64,000 nucleotides of DNA from Xylocopilactobacillus apicola (GTDB lineage: Bacteria; Bacillota; Bacilli; Lactobacillales; Lactobacillaceae), in NCBI RefSeq assembly GCF_033095985.1, contig NZ_AP026802.1:186001-250000 (forward strand), given 5' to 3'. Shown here one piece after another: positions 27,703 to 37,301 of this stretch (position 1 is its first letter; every line of letters begins with the position of its first letter). The notes beneath the pieces are model-generated. The model made no database searches, was not told where the DNA came from, and saw only the letters and a list, made by a program, of their open reading frames with translations. The position numbers were made by a program, and so were the translations under genes.

Positions 27703-27795
27703 TGCTTAGAATATCAAATAATTAACTAGAATGAGTCCCATTTGACTTACAAAATGGGCGCAGATGTTACTAACTAAGGAATCGCAATCCTAAGG

Positions 27796-27831
27796 TCTGA
27801 CATAATTTTCAAATTATGTTGGATTTTTTTT
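27796..27831 (+). terminator. Terminator-like hairpin upstream of the first BspA-like gene
   Basis: CATAATTT (27801-27808) pairs with AAATTATG (27811-27818), extended by five pairs including wobbles, then T8. It is nearly the same sequence as the hairpin between the two BspA-like genes, yet no gene precedes it here. Confidence 0.65.
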
Positions 27832-27861
27832 CAAATTCAAAAAAATTACAGAACCTATTTT

Positions 27862-27870
27862 TGCTATAAT
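27862..27870 (+). promoter_or_regulatory. Extended -10 promoter of the first BspA-like gene
   Basis: TGC-TATAAT (TGN plus consensus -10) lies 43 bases before the TTG start. A related CTATAATAAA lies at 31104-31113 before the second gene. Confidence 0.55.
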
Positions 27871-27912
27871 AAATTAAACTACTTACCCCTAGGGTATTCC
27901 AGGAGGAAGCAA

Positions 27913-30900
27913 TTGTTAAAAAAATTAGGATATCTCTTGACGATACTGAGTGGCATTTGGGCGTTATCATTTGCCATGAGTTTTAAAGAGGATGATAAAG
28001 CGGCAAACTTCCCTGAACATGTTGCACAGCCAACTGATGCAAGCGATTTCAGGGGGGGGGCCGTTAGATAATAGCGATAAATCCGATTCTTCAAAGGATG
28101 TTTCAAGTAAAGTTGTTGAAGCTCCTAAGCTCACGCGGGGAATCGAAACTCAGACTGAATGGTGGGAGTATGACTACACTTCAAGAGTGCTCACAATTCA
28201 TGCGCACGAACTGAATGCAGCTGTTGATGTGACTGCAAACGATAGATGGCCTTGGCATTACGACTATAATATAAAACCGACGAAAGTGGTCTTAGAACCA
28301 GGAGTTACGGCTAAAGGTTCGCTAAGAGGTTTGTTCAATGGGTTCGGTTATCTTCAAACTATTGTTGGACTTGAAGGTTTAAATACCAGTGCTGTAACCG
28401 ATATGTCTTATATGTTTAGTGGTTGCGGGAGTCTGACCAGTTTTAATTTGAGCAGCTTTAATACAAGTAACGTTGTCGATATGACTTATATGTTCAATGG
28501 TTGCGGGAGTTTGACTAGCCTTGATTTGAGTAATTGTGATACAAGTGCGGTCACTAATATGAGTTTGATGTTTGCGGGTTGTGGAAGCTTAACTAGTCTC
28601 AATCTGAGGGGACAGTTTAATACCAGCGCAGTTAAAGATATGAGTTACATGTTCCAATGGTTCAATTTACAGAATTTGGATCTAGGCAACTTTAATGTCG
28701 AAAACGTTGAAAACATGTCAGGTATGTTTGAAAGAAGCTCGATCAAAAATCTTAATTTGTCGATGTTTAAACCAAGCAAGGTGACCAACATGTCTTCAAT
28801 GTTTTATAGATGTTCATCAGAACAGATAAATTTCGGCTCTAATTTTGACACGGGTTCTGTAACAAATATGCAAAGCATGTTTGCTGAGTGTGGCGTTAAA
28901 TCACTTAATATCAAAGATTGGAACGTCAGTAAGGTTCAGAACTTTCAAGAAACGTTTAATAGTTGCTACAACTTACAACAGCTCGATTTGAGTAATTGGC
29001 ACACAAGCGAAGCTACAACAATGTACTTGATGTTTAACAATTGCCGAGTGCTCACAAGTTTAAATCTCCTTAATTTCGATACCAGAAAAGTTACAGACAT
29101 GAGGTCTATGTTCAGTACGTGCTGGTCTTTACTGGCACTAGATCTATCAATGTTTCGAACCTCTGAAGTCACAAATATGACCTCAATGTTTTATTCATGT
29201 GGAGCACTTAGAGAACTTGACATAAGTAATTTCGATACGAGTAAAGTAACCACGATGGCAAGTATGTTTCAAAGTTGTGGTAACTTAACTAGCCTAAATG
29301 TTAATGGATTATTTAATACGAGTGCAGTTACTAATATGAATAGTATGTTTGCGGGATGTGGGAATTTACTAGAACTAAATGTGTCGAACTTTAATACCGC
29401 AAATGTAACCGACATGGGTGGCATGTTTTATTCATGTGGAAGTTTATCTAACCTGGATTTGTCGAACTTCAATACCGCAAATGTAACCAATATGGGTGGC
29501 ATGTTTGAAGATTGTCGAACTATCACTGATATTGATGTGACAAGCTTTGACGTCAGAAATGTTGTTTATTTTAACAAAATGTTTTGGAATTGTTGGGCAT
29601 TGCCAGGCGTTGATGTATCTAATTTTGTGACTTCATCTGCGCAAGACATGTCATACATGTTTTCAAATTGCCGCCAGCTTTCAAGTATCGACGTCAGCAA
29701 TTTCGTTACTTCATCTGTACAAACTATGCGTGAAATGTTTAATCAGTGCTGGGTGCTAACCGATTTTGATCTGAGTAATTTTGATACTAGAAACGTAAAT
29801 GACATGGCTTTTATGTTTAGCGGCTGTAATAAAATTTCAATCCTTGATTTAACGAGCTTTGATAGTAGTTCTTTAATTAATATGTCAAACATGTTTGCAC
29901 AAAATAAAGGCAGTAATCTACTTACGGAAGTGAAGTTTGGAAGTAATTTTACAGCAAGTAAAGTTACTGATATGACTAAATTGTTTAGCGGCTGTGATAA
30001 AGCGACCAATCTTGACTTTGTGGGTTCGTTGAATACTAGCCAAGTTACCAGTATGTCTGGTATGTTTTCGGGTTGTGAAAATCTTGAATCATTAGACGTA
30101 TCTAGCTTTGATACGTCTAATGTAGGAAGCATGGATGATATGTTTAACGGTTGTAAAAAAATTAAAACGTTGAATGTAAGAAATTTCAATACAAGCAAGG
30201 TTGGTGGTGTTAACTACATGTTTGCGTACTGCAGTAGTTTAACAGAATTGGACTTGAGTAATTTTGATTTTCGGCAGATAAACAGAAATTGGAGTGCTAT
30301 GCTTTGGATGTTCGCTGGTGCCTCATCGTTATGGCGCCTAACGTTAGGTCCCAATACTTGGTTTGCACCATCTCAGGTTGGTACAATAGATAACAATCCT
30401 GTAGGTTTGGCAAATCCAACTGTGAGAACACCAATTATTGATGTTAACGAACCCAATGAGAATTATTACTGTACCGATCCTAAATGGGTGGAAGTAGATT
30501 TTGATAATGGTGGCAGCGTTCATGATCCCAAAGGTCAGCCGTTAAATGCGAACGAAATTGTTGATGGAAGTGTTAACCTAACGAGACCTACGACGTATGT
30601 GTGGGATCAAAAAGGTAAGGTAACCTTTGAGGTGCCAGAGTCAATTGACTTTGGAGTGTACAAGGATAAGTCTTATCGCGGAGAGCGGGTCACTAGTGGT
30701 AAGCAGAAATTCAAGATTATTGACAGTCGTAATATGCCACGGCAGAAAACTTGGCAAGTTAGTGCTTCTGCTACACCATTTACCTCGGCAAGCGGGGCAA
30801 GTGTTGCTGGCAATCCGCTGTATTACAAGGATTCTGGTGGAACCAAACAATTGACTTCAACTTCTACTTTAATGGCTGAGAAAGTAATGCCAGCCCAAGC

Positions 30901-31024
30901 CTACGAAGATATTTGGGAGAACATGTGGCATCTACAGTTTGAGCCGATCGGCAAGAATATCCCAGAAGCAGGGACATATGGCTCAACGATCACGTGGACG
31001 TTAGTTGACGCAGATGGACTGTAA
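27913..31024 (+). CDS. BspA-like (DUF285) LRR surface protein with WxL-like C-terminus, out of frame at a G9 tract
   Basis: TTG 27913, six bases after AGGAGG, starts a signal peptide (MLKKLGYLLTILSGIWALSF) that matches the next gene. The frame runs into nine G at 28052-28060 and stops at TAA soon after. The long frame (from about 28050 to 31024) begins one base later, so eight G, or eleven, would give one protein of about 1,036 residues. It holds about 25 BspA/DUF285 repeats of the type 'LDLSNFDTSNVTNMSYMF-GC', then a C-terminal domain with WQV and a final TWTLVDADGL, like WxL wall-binding domains. No LPXTG is seen. A secreted, non-covalently wall-bound adhesin is likely. As written it is OFF, although translation inside could give an unsecreted fragment. 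Confidence 0.85.
28052..28060 (+). repeat. G9 tract, probable slipped-strand switch
   Basis: Nine G in a row sit about 47 codons into the BspA-like gene, exactly where the signal-peptide frame and the repeat-domain frame part. The paralog has ordinary sequence at the same position. One fewer G restores the frame. Confidence 0.8.
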
Positions 31025-31066
31025 TGTTTTTGACGCAACAAGAGAATTAAATAGATTGAATTTAAG

Positions 31067-31102
31067 ATCTAACATGATTTTCAAATTATGTTAGATTTTT
31101 TT
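31067..31102 (+). terminator. Intrinsic terminator between the two BspA-like genes
   Basis: ATCTAACATGATTT (31067-31080) pairs with AAATTATGTTAGAT (31083-31096) with one mismatch and a 2-base gap, followed by T7. Confidence 0.85.
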
Positions 31103-31104
31103 CC

Positions 31105-31142
31105 TATAATAAAAATTATTATAGAATTCCTTCTGTTATAAT
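31105..31142 (+). promoter_or_regulatory. Candidate promoter of the second BspA-like gene
   Basis: Two TATAAT boxes are present, at 31105-31110 and 31137-31142. The first sits in the same context as the -10 of the upstream paralog and in a perfect inverted repeat CTATAATA/TATTATAG (31104-31124). Which one is used cannot be told. Confidence 0.45.
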
Positions 31143-31176
31143 GAATAATCTAAATGACGCTTGTTCTAGGAGGATC

Positions 31177-34100
31177 TTGTTGTATAAGAAATTAGGATAT
31201 CTATTTATATTGTTTAGCGGTATTTTCACAGTAGCTTTTGCCTTAAGTTTTAAAGAGGACGATAAAGCAGCAGATTTCCCTGAACATGTTGCGCAACCAA
31301 CTGATGTAAGCGATTCTAATTCTTCTGATGATGTGTCAAATAACGTTGCCAAAGAACCGAAGTTCACGCGGGGAGCTGAAACTCAGGCTGAATGGTGGGA
31401 GTATGACAATACTTTGAAAGTGCTCACAATTCACCCACATGAGTTAAACGCCGAAGTTGATGCGATGGCAACCGTAACTGGGTATAGATGGCCTTGGAGG
31501 TCATTAACCAATTTCTCTCCACGAAAAATTGTTTTAGAACCAGGAGTTACGGCTAAAGGGTCGCTTAGAAACCTGTTTAGTAATTGCTTGGGACTTCAAA
31601 CTATTGTTGGGCTTGAAAGCTTGAATACCAGTGAAGTTACGGATATGGCTTATATGTTTACTGAGGATAAAAGTTTGACAAGTTTAGATCTGAGTAATTG
31701 GGATACCAGTGCCGTAACCGATATGTCTTATATGTTTAGTGGGTGTGTGGGTCTGACCAGTCTTAATTTGAGTAATTTCAACACCAGTCTTGTTACCAAT
31801 ATGAGCTATACATTTAACAATTGTAGCAGCTTGACGAGTTTAGATCTGAGTAATTGGGACACGAGTGCTGTCACTAACATGTCTTATATGTTTGGCGGTT
31901 GTAGTCTCCTTACCAATCTTAATTTAAAAGGGCAGTTTAATACGAGTGAAGTCACTGATATGAGCCGGATGTTTTCTGGTATTGGTAGAGTTCCTTCACT
32001 TGATCTTTCAAACTTTGATACTAGAAAAGTTACTAATATGAAGGAGATGTTTTCAAGGAATTTACTTACAACCCTTGATATCAGTACTTTTGATACGAGT
32101 GCAGTTACGGATATGAGCAGCATGTTTCAAGGCGCTTACTATTCTAATTTAACTCAAATCAATTTTGGAAATAGTTTTAATACTAGCCAAGTTAAAACTA
32201 TGAATTCGATGTTTTATGATTCAACAAAATTAACCAGTCTTCAAATTGCAAATTGGGATGTTAGTCAAGTTACTGATATGGCACGTATGTTTCAAAATTG
32301 TTCGGGCTTGACGCAGTTGGACTTAAGTGGTTGGCAGACAAGTGAAGTTATTGCAATGAATTCGATGTTTTATAATTGCAAGAAACTCGCGAATCTGAAC
32401 CTACTTAATTTCGATACCAGAAAAATTACTGATATGACTACTATGTTTTACGGATGTGAAGCTTTACCTGAACTTGATTTATCAATGTTTCGAACCTCCG
32501 AAGTAACAAAAATGACTTCAATGTTTGGAGATTGTTATTCACTACAGCGACTTGATATTTCTAATTTCGACACCAGTAAAATTAATGTGATGTCGAAAAT
32601 GTTTCAAAACTGCAGGAGTTTAGTTAGTTTAAATATTAATGGATTATTTGATACGAGCGCCGTTACGGATATGAGTTATATGTTTTCGGGCTGCAGAAGT
32701 TTACCAGAACTGGATTTATCAAATTTCAACACGTCAAATGTTATAAACATGAGTTCGATGTTTAATGGGTGTTTCAATTTAATTAGCTTGGATCCCAGTG
32801 GTTTTAATACATCAAAAGTAACAAATATGAGATCTATGTTTCAAGATTGTCGAAGTATTGTTGACCTTGACGTTACGGGATTTGATGTCAGTCAGGTTGT
32901 TTCTCTGGATTCTATGTTTGCCAATTGTTGGAGTCTCAGTGGCCTTGACGTTAGTCATTTTATTACTTCATCTGCACAAGGCATGTCCTACATGTTTAAT
33001 CAATGTCAATCGCTAGAAGATATCGATTTCAGTGCATTTGATACCAAAAAAGTTACAGATATGAGTTATATGATTAGCAATTGCGATAAATTAGCAAGTA
33101 TTGATCTAACTAGTTTTGATACTAGCTCTCTGACTAACATGACCGGGATGTTTTTTCAGAATAAAGGTGCAAATATTCTCACGGAAATTAAGATTAGTAG
33201 TAGTTTTACGACTAGTAAGGTTACCCGGATGCCGAATCTTTTTAGAGGTTGTGATAAACTTGCTAATTTTAATTTCATTAGTTCTTTTGATACTAGCAAT
33301 GTAATAAGTATGGATTATATGTTTTCTGGCTGCGAAGAAGTGGAATCATTAGATTTATCTAACTTTGTTACAAGTAAAGTCGAAAGTATGGGTTATGTTT
33401 TTGAATACTGTAAGAAAGTTAAAACGATAAATTTGAGTAGCTTTGATACTAGTAACGTTAGTAACATGAATTGGCTGTTTTATGGGTGTTCCAGCTTAAC
33501 TGAACTAGACTTAAGTAATCTTGATTTTCGAAAAAGCTACCAAAGTGTGGGGAATAATCTAGGGGGAATGTTTATTAACACTAAATCCCTTTGGCGCTTA
33601 ACGTTAGGAGCGAATAACTGGCTCCCAGCACCAACGTTGGGATCTAGAGTTGGGTTAGTTGATCCTACGGTTAGAACTCCGATCCTTGACCTTAATGAGC
33701 CAGGGGAGAACTATTACTGTACTGATCCTAACTGGGTGGAAGTAGATTTTGCCAATGGTGGCAGTGTTCATGATCCTAAAGGTGCCAAAAAAACTGCAGA
33801 AGATATCATTGCAGAATCACTAACTCGTACTGATGTTAGAACGTATGTGTGGGATCAAACGGGGAAGGTGACTTTTGAGGTGCCAGAGGCAATTGATTTT
33901 GGAGTGTACAAAGATAAGTCTTATCGTGGAGAGAGGCTCAGCAGCAGTAAGCAGACTTTCAAGATTACTGACAGCCGTAATATGCCACGCCAGAAAACTT
34001 GGCAAGTTAGTGCTTCTGCTACACCATTTACTTCAGCAAACGGCGCAAGCATTGCTGGCAATCCGCTTTATTACAAGGATTCCAAGGGGCAGCATAACAT

Positions 34101-34272
34101 CGGTTCAGTGGCTACTTTAATGGTTGAGAAAGTAATGCCAGCCCAAGCCTATGAAGATATTTGGGAGAACATGTGGCATCTACAGTTTGAGCCGATCGGC
34201 AAGAATATCCCAGAAGCGGGGACATATGGCTCGACGATCACGTGGACGCTAGTTGACGCAGACGGACTGTAG
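31177..34272 (+). CDS. BspA-like (DUF285) LRR surface protein with WxL-like C-terminus
   Basis: From a TTG at 31177 or 31180, just after AGGAGG, the protein has about 1,031 residues. An ATG at 31141 is in frame, but it lies before the ribosome site and inside the -10, so I reject it. The signal peptide is 'KKLGYLFILFSGIFTVAFA'. About 25 repeats of roughly 25 residues follow (LDLSNWDTSAVTDMSYMFSGC pattern), then a linker and a C-terminal domain with WQV and TWTLVDADGL, as in WxL wall-binding domains. The last 180 residues are almost identical to the upstream paralog, while repeats differ. Probable surface adhesin, intact and ON. Confidence 0.88.
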   Translation: MLYKKLGYLFILFSGIFTVAFALSFKEDDKAADFPEHVAQPTDVSDSNSSDDVSNNVAKEPKFTRGAETQAEWWEYDNTLKVLTIHPHELNAEVDAMATVTGYRWPWRSLTNFSPRKIVLEPGVTAKGSLRNLFSNCLGLQTIVGLESLNTSEVTDMAYMFTEDKSLTSLDLSNWDTSAVTDMSYMFSGCVGLTSLNLSNFNTSLVTNMSYTFNNCSSLTSLDLSNWDTSAVTNMSYMFGGCSLLTNLNLKGQFNTSEVTDMSRMFSGIGRVPSLDLSNFDTRKVTNMKEMFSRNLLTTLDISTFDTSAVTDMSSMFQGAYYSNLTQINFGNSFNTSQVKTMNSMFYDSTKLTSLQIANWDVSQVTDMARMFQNCSGLTQLDLSGWQTSEVIAMNSMFYNCKKLANLNLLNFDTRKITDMTTMFYGCEALPELDLSMFRTSEVTKMTSMFGDCYSLQRLDISNFDTSKINVMSKMFQNCRSLVSLNINGLFDTSAVTDMSYMFSGCRSLPELDLSNFNTSNVINMSSMFNGCFNLISLDPSGFNTSKVTNMRSMFQDCRSIVDLDVTGFDVSQVVSLDSMFANCWSLSGLDVSHFITSSAQGMSYMFNQCQSLEDIDFSAFDTKKVTDMSYMISNCDKLASIDLTSFDTSSLTNMTGMFFQNKGANILTEIKISSSFTTSKVTRMPNLFRGCDKLANFNFISSFDTSNVISMDYMFSGCEEVESLDLSNFVTSKVESMGYVFEYCKKVKTINLSSFDTSNVSNMNWLFYGCSSLTELDLSNLDFRKSYQSVGNNLGGMFINTKSLWRLTLGANNWLPAPTLGSRVGLVDPTVRTPILDLNEPGENYYCTDPNWVEVDFANGGSVHDPKGAKKTAEDIIAESLTRTDVRTYVWDQTGKVTFEVPEAIDFGVYKDKSYRGERLSSSKQTFKITDSRNMPRQKTWQVSASATPFTSANGASIAGNPLYYKDSKGQHNIGSVATLMVEKVMPAQAYEDIWENMWHLQFEPIGKNIPEAGTYGSTITWTLVDADGL

Positions 34273-34505
34273 TTGCTTTTTATCCGCAGCGGTACAAAAA
34301 TCGATTATAGTCTATTAATTGTTTTGTTAAGTGTATCATAAAATTTAGTTATGAACTTCTTCTCTTTAAAATAATTAATATCACTGAGTGAACGAATTAC
34401 AGTATGACCTAATGGATTACCACTTTTCAAACAGTGAGCCTTTTTTAATAATTAAAGCATTTAAGCGCATATACAACAATAATAGAAGATTTAATGTTTT
34501 GATTC

Positions 34506-35645
34506 CTATAAATGAAAAAAGAATTCCTCGTCATTGCCGATTGCCTCCTTACATACCGCTAGATAGGTTTTTAATCCCCAATAATTATTGATTGTCTCGT
34601 AATAAAATTGCTTTTGATTATCTATTTCTAAGATGCCTTTTTGGTCTAAAAGTCCAAAATATGGATTTTCGGCAAGTACTTTTTTAAATAAGTAAATCGC
34701 CTTACGATAGTTCCCTTCAAAAAAGTAGGTTAGGCCTAAATTTATGTTTAAATGAGTGCCGATCGGAAAAACAGCTATTGCGTGCTCGAAATATTCCCTG
34801 GCTGCGGCATACTCTCCTTTGGATAGATAAACCACCCCAAGAGCATTGAGGGCCCGATAGTTGCCAGAATTAATTTCAAGAACCTTCCGGTATTGCTTTA
34901 TCGCTAAATCCAGCTTATTTGAACTTTCATAAACATAGCCCAAAAATAATTGAGCCAGCTCACTATTTGGATTAGCCGCTGCTCCTTCGAGTGCATTCGC
35001 GGTGGCGTTTGGTAAATCGCCTGAATTTCGTTGAATTATCGCTAAGGCTGATTTTGCTAGCGTATCTTCGGGATTGGCCAATATCTGATCTTGCATAATA
35101 GAGATGTACTGATTATTTTTCTTGTTTCGGTCCTCGAAAGATCTTACATATCCAAAGTGATTTAATGTTATTGGCGCATCAGCTACTTTAAATCCTTTTT
35201 TGATAATTGAAGGTTCAATTCTTTCTGTTGCCTTTTTCTGATACTTGAAGCCTTCATTGTTTTTAAAAACTTTGACCATCATATCGCTGTACCATCCGCC
35301 GGTAGCAAAAAAATTGTATCTTAAAAACCGATATCCCCCAACTTCCGGGTCTTCGTCAATTAACCTTCTTAATTTCTTCCATTCTGCTTGCAGCAATATT
35401 TCATCGGCATCTAAAAATAAAATCCAATCTTCTTTCACAAGCCCAATCAAATAATTTCTCAATGAAGAAAAATTATTATTAAATTCTTTTTTGAAAATAT
35501 TCTTTGTATATTTCTGGGCGATTGCAACGGAATCATCGTCGGATCCCGTGTCTAGCACATAAATATTATCTGCAAATGAGTTAGAGAAAAATGGTTCTAA
35601 AAACTTAGATTCATTTTTCATTATTAAACATAACGCTAATGACAT
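34506..35645 (-). CDS. Family 2 glycosyltransferase with C-terminal TPR repeats
   Basis: A 379-residue protein. Residues 1 to about 190 form a GT-A fold (MSLALCLIMKNESKFLEPFF, VLDTGSDDDSVAIA) with the metal-binding DAD in LFLDADE. Residues about 195-350 are tetratricopeptide repeats (LGYVYESSNKLDLAIKQYRK, LGVVYLSKGEYAAAREYFEH). This layout is shared with SunS-like protein or peptide glycosyltransferases. No signal peptide, so it acts in the cytoplasm. Its place beside two large serine/threonine-rich surface proteins makes them possible targets, which is only inference. It starts 12 bases after the MazG-like gene. Confidence 0.85.
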   Translation of the reverse strand: MSLALCLIMKNESKFLEPFFSNSFADNIYVLDTGSDDDSVAIAQKYTKNIFKKEFNNNFSSLRNYLIGLVKEDWILFLDADEILLQAEWKKLRRLIDEDPEVGGYRFLRYNFFATGGWYSDMMVKVFKNNEGFKYQKKATERIEPSIIKKGFKVADAPITLNHFGYVRSFEDRNKKNNQYISIMQDQILANPEDTLAKSALAIIQRNSGDLPNATANALEGAAANPNSELAQLFLGYVYESSNKLDLAIKQYRKVLEINSGNYRALNALGVVYLSKGEYAAAREYFEHAIAVFPIGTHLNINLGLTYFFEGNYRKAIYLFKKVLAENPYFGLLDQKGILEIDNQKQFYYETINNYWGLKTYLAVCKEAIGNDEEFFFHL

Positions 35646-35656
35646 TTTTTACCTCG

Positions 35657-35959
35657 CTAAAAATAGTAGATCCCTTTGTCGAAACCACCTCGTTCTTTGA
35701 ATTTGCGATCTTGAATGGTCCTAGTCGCTTTCTCATCAAAGAAATCGAGTTCAAAATAGGTGCCAATAACTTCTAAGATATCGGCCAATTCTTCGTTCTT
35801 ATTTTCATAATTAGTTGCGCTAACAAATTCATTGACTTCTTCAACTAATTTTTTATCTAGCTCAATCGATAAATCATTTTTACTTAGAGTAGAAAATTTA
35901 GCGGTTGGATTACGCTGTTTTAATTTTTCTTTTAGTTTAGTTCGGATCAACTTTCCCAT
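35657..35959 (-). CDS. MazG-like nucleotide pyrophosphohydrolase
   Basis: An all-alpha NTP pyrophosphatase of about 100 residues. The metal-binding signature KLVEEVNEF, then EELADILEVI (the ExxE-12-28-ExxD pattern), is clear. Relatives are phosphoribosyl-ATP pyrophosphohydrolase-like house-cleaning enzymes. The start is ATG 35959 or GTG 35971; neither has a strong ribosome site. It is probably co-transcribed with the glycosyltransferase. Confidence 0.8.
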   Translation of the reverse strand: MGKLIRTKLKEKLKQRNPTAKFSTLSKNDLSIELDKKLVEEVNEFVSATNYENKNEELADILEVIGTYFELDFFDEKATRTIQDRKFKERGGFDKGIYYF

Positions 35960-36043
35960 TTTTACACCCACTCTATTTTAATGATTTCAAAAATTGAATT
36001 ATGAGCACTTCTAAAATAATCTTTTTTTAAGACTATCACTTAT

Positions 36044-36057
36044 CGTTAGCGCTTACA
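36044..36057 (-). promoter_or_regulatory. Candidate cre (CcpA) site
   Basis: TGTAAGCGCTAACG on the minus strand matches the cre consensus TGWAARCGYTWNCW at 13 of 14 positions. It lies 72-86 bases before the MazG-like gene. A perfect palindrome CGATTTAAATCG follows at 36095-36106. Confidence 0.55.
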
Positions 36058-36094
36058 ACAAAAATCTTGAACTTTTAATGTGCAAAAATTTTAG

Positions 36095-36106
36095 CGATTT
36101 AAATCG
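36095..36106. promoter_or_regulatory. Palindrome CGATTTAAATCG, operator-like
   Basis: A perfect 12-base palindrome in the divergent region between the MazG-like and Fic genes. The binding protein is unknown. Confidence 0.3.
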
Positions 36107-36245
36107 TTTAAAATGGACAAGTTACCACAACTATTTACAATTATTTGGGGAGTTTTTCTCATCGTGGTAATATTACATTTCCTTTTAACTTAACTGAAAT
36201 CAGAGTTTTGAGTCTAATTTGCTTTTATCCGCCAAAGTAGGTAAA

Positions 36246-37280
36246 ATGGCGGTGAAAAAATTCAATTATCAGAATTTAAATAAGTTGGATTTGGATTATG
36301 ATCTATTAAATAGTTTAACTAAAATTCATGAATTTAAGGGCAAAGAGGAGTTATATTTGGCTGATAAGTCTTATGAATTTGATCGTTTGAAAAATTTAGC
36401 CATGATTCAAAGTACAGAAGCCTCTAATAGAATTGAGGGAATTAGTACGACAGACGCTCGATTGAAACAACTTATCGCAGACAAAACGACGCCGATTAAT
36501 CGAGACGAAGAAGAAATTGCTGGATATCGTGACGTATTGAAGCTAATTCATGAAGATTATCAGTACCTTGAGCTAAATCGAAATAATATTTTGGCGTTGC
36601 ATAAAAAGCTATATGAATATTCGCCCCAAAATTTTCGAGGAAAGTTTAAAGCGAATGACAATGTTATCACCGAAAATGAAAAGATTCGTTTCAGACCGGC
36701 ACCCGCATACTTAACACCAATGCTAATTGATGATCTGTGCAACGAGTATAAGCAAGCGATTCAGCAGGAAAAAGTTGATCCGCTGATCCTGATTCCTTGT
36801 TTTATACTCGATTTTTTGTCCATTCATCCGTTTACTGATGGCAACGGCCGGATGTCAAGACTATTAACAATGCTGCTGATGTATCAATCAGGATATGTGA
36901 TTGGCAAGTACATCAGTATTGAACATTTGATTGAGAAAACGAAGTCGACGTATTATGAATCTTTGGATGCAAGTTCAGTTGGTTGGTTTGATAATGTTCA
37001 AGATTATACCCCTTTTGTTCGGTATTTTTTGGGAGTGATCTTGCGTGCTAATGAAGAATTGATCGAACGATTTGAGTTGATGAGACACTCAATTAGTTCC
37101 GCTGATCGTGTTATTTCGGAGCTTCATAAAGCACTTCAGCCGCTAAGTAGAGCTGAGCTTGAAATGAGTTTACCAGCAATTAGTCAGCGAACGATTGAGC
37201 GAGCGCTTGCGAAACTTCAAAAAGAAAATAAAATCGAAAAAGTCGGTCAGGGACGGTCAACGAGGTATCGGGGGAAGTGA
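36246..37280 (+). CDS. Fic family protein (probable AMP-transferase)
   Basis: From ATG 36246 (AGTAGG just before; I prefer it to an upstream in-frame start without a ribosome site) the protein has 344 residues. The Fic motif HPFTDGNGR lies at 194-202. An inhibitory-helix motif (S/T)xxxE(G/N), read as SNRIEG, lies at 60-65 ahead of the core, which makes this a class II Fic protein controlled by its own N-terminus. A winged-helix-like C-terminus (SQRTIERALAKLQKENKIEK) follows. Fic enzymes transfer AMP to target proteins; the target is unknown. Its last 90 bases recur downstream of the AbiE pair. Confidence 0.88.
   Translation: MAVKKFNYQNLNKLDLDYDLLNSLTKIHEFKGKEELYLADKSYEFDRLKNLAMIQSTEASNRIEGISTTDARLKQLIADKTTPINRDEEEIAGYRDVLKLIHEDYQYLELNRNNILALHKKLYEYSPQNFRGKFKANDNVITENEKIRFRPAPAYLTPMLIDDLCNEYKQAIQQEKVDPLILIPCFILDFLSIHPFTDGNGRMSRLLTMLLMYQSGYVIGKYISIEHLIEKTKSTYYESLDASSVGWFDNVQDYTPFVRYFLGVILRANEELIERFELMRHSISSADRVISELHKALQPLSRAELEMSLPAISQRTIERALAKLQKENKIEKVGQGRSTRYRGK
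37186..37273 (+). repeat. Direct repeat, copy 1 (3' end of fic)
   Basis: About 88 bases starting AGCGAACGATTGAGCG recur at 39134-39221. The first 56 bases are identical and only about three later bases differ. The AbiE pair lies between the copies. Confidence 0.8.
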
Positions 37281-37301
37281 TATATGGTTTTATTCATTAA
37301 T

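Larger units (their letters stand above)
27283..27795. other. Gene-poor decayed stretch
   Basis: About 510 bases without an intact gene. It contains an inverted-repeat pair (27419-27516), a stop-interrupted minus-strand frame (27493-27702) and a short hairpin CCCATTT/AAATGGG (from about 27733). Nothing else can be supported. Confidence 0.6.

Noticed and set aside
31141..31176. ATG 31141 as the start of the second BspA-like protein
   Set aside because: It lies inside a -10 box and before the AGGAGG site; TTG 31177/31180 matches the start of the upstream paralog.
28380..34200. CRISPR array or tandem DNA repeat in the BspA-like genes
   Set aside because: The periodicity is about 75 bases and is explained by 25-residue protein repeats with degenerate codons. 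There are no uniform repeats and spacers.
34388..34591. A 67-codon plus-strand frame after the second BspA-like gene
   Set aside because: It has a GTG start without a ribosome site, overlaps the glycosyltransferase antisense and has no recognisable protein pattern.
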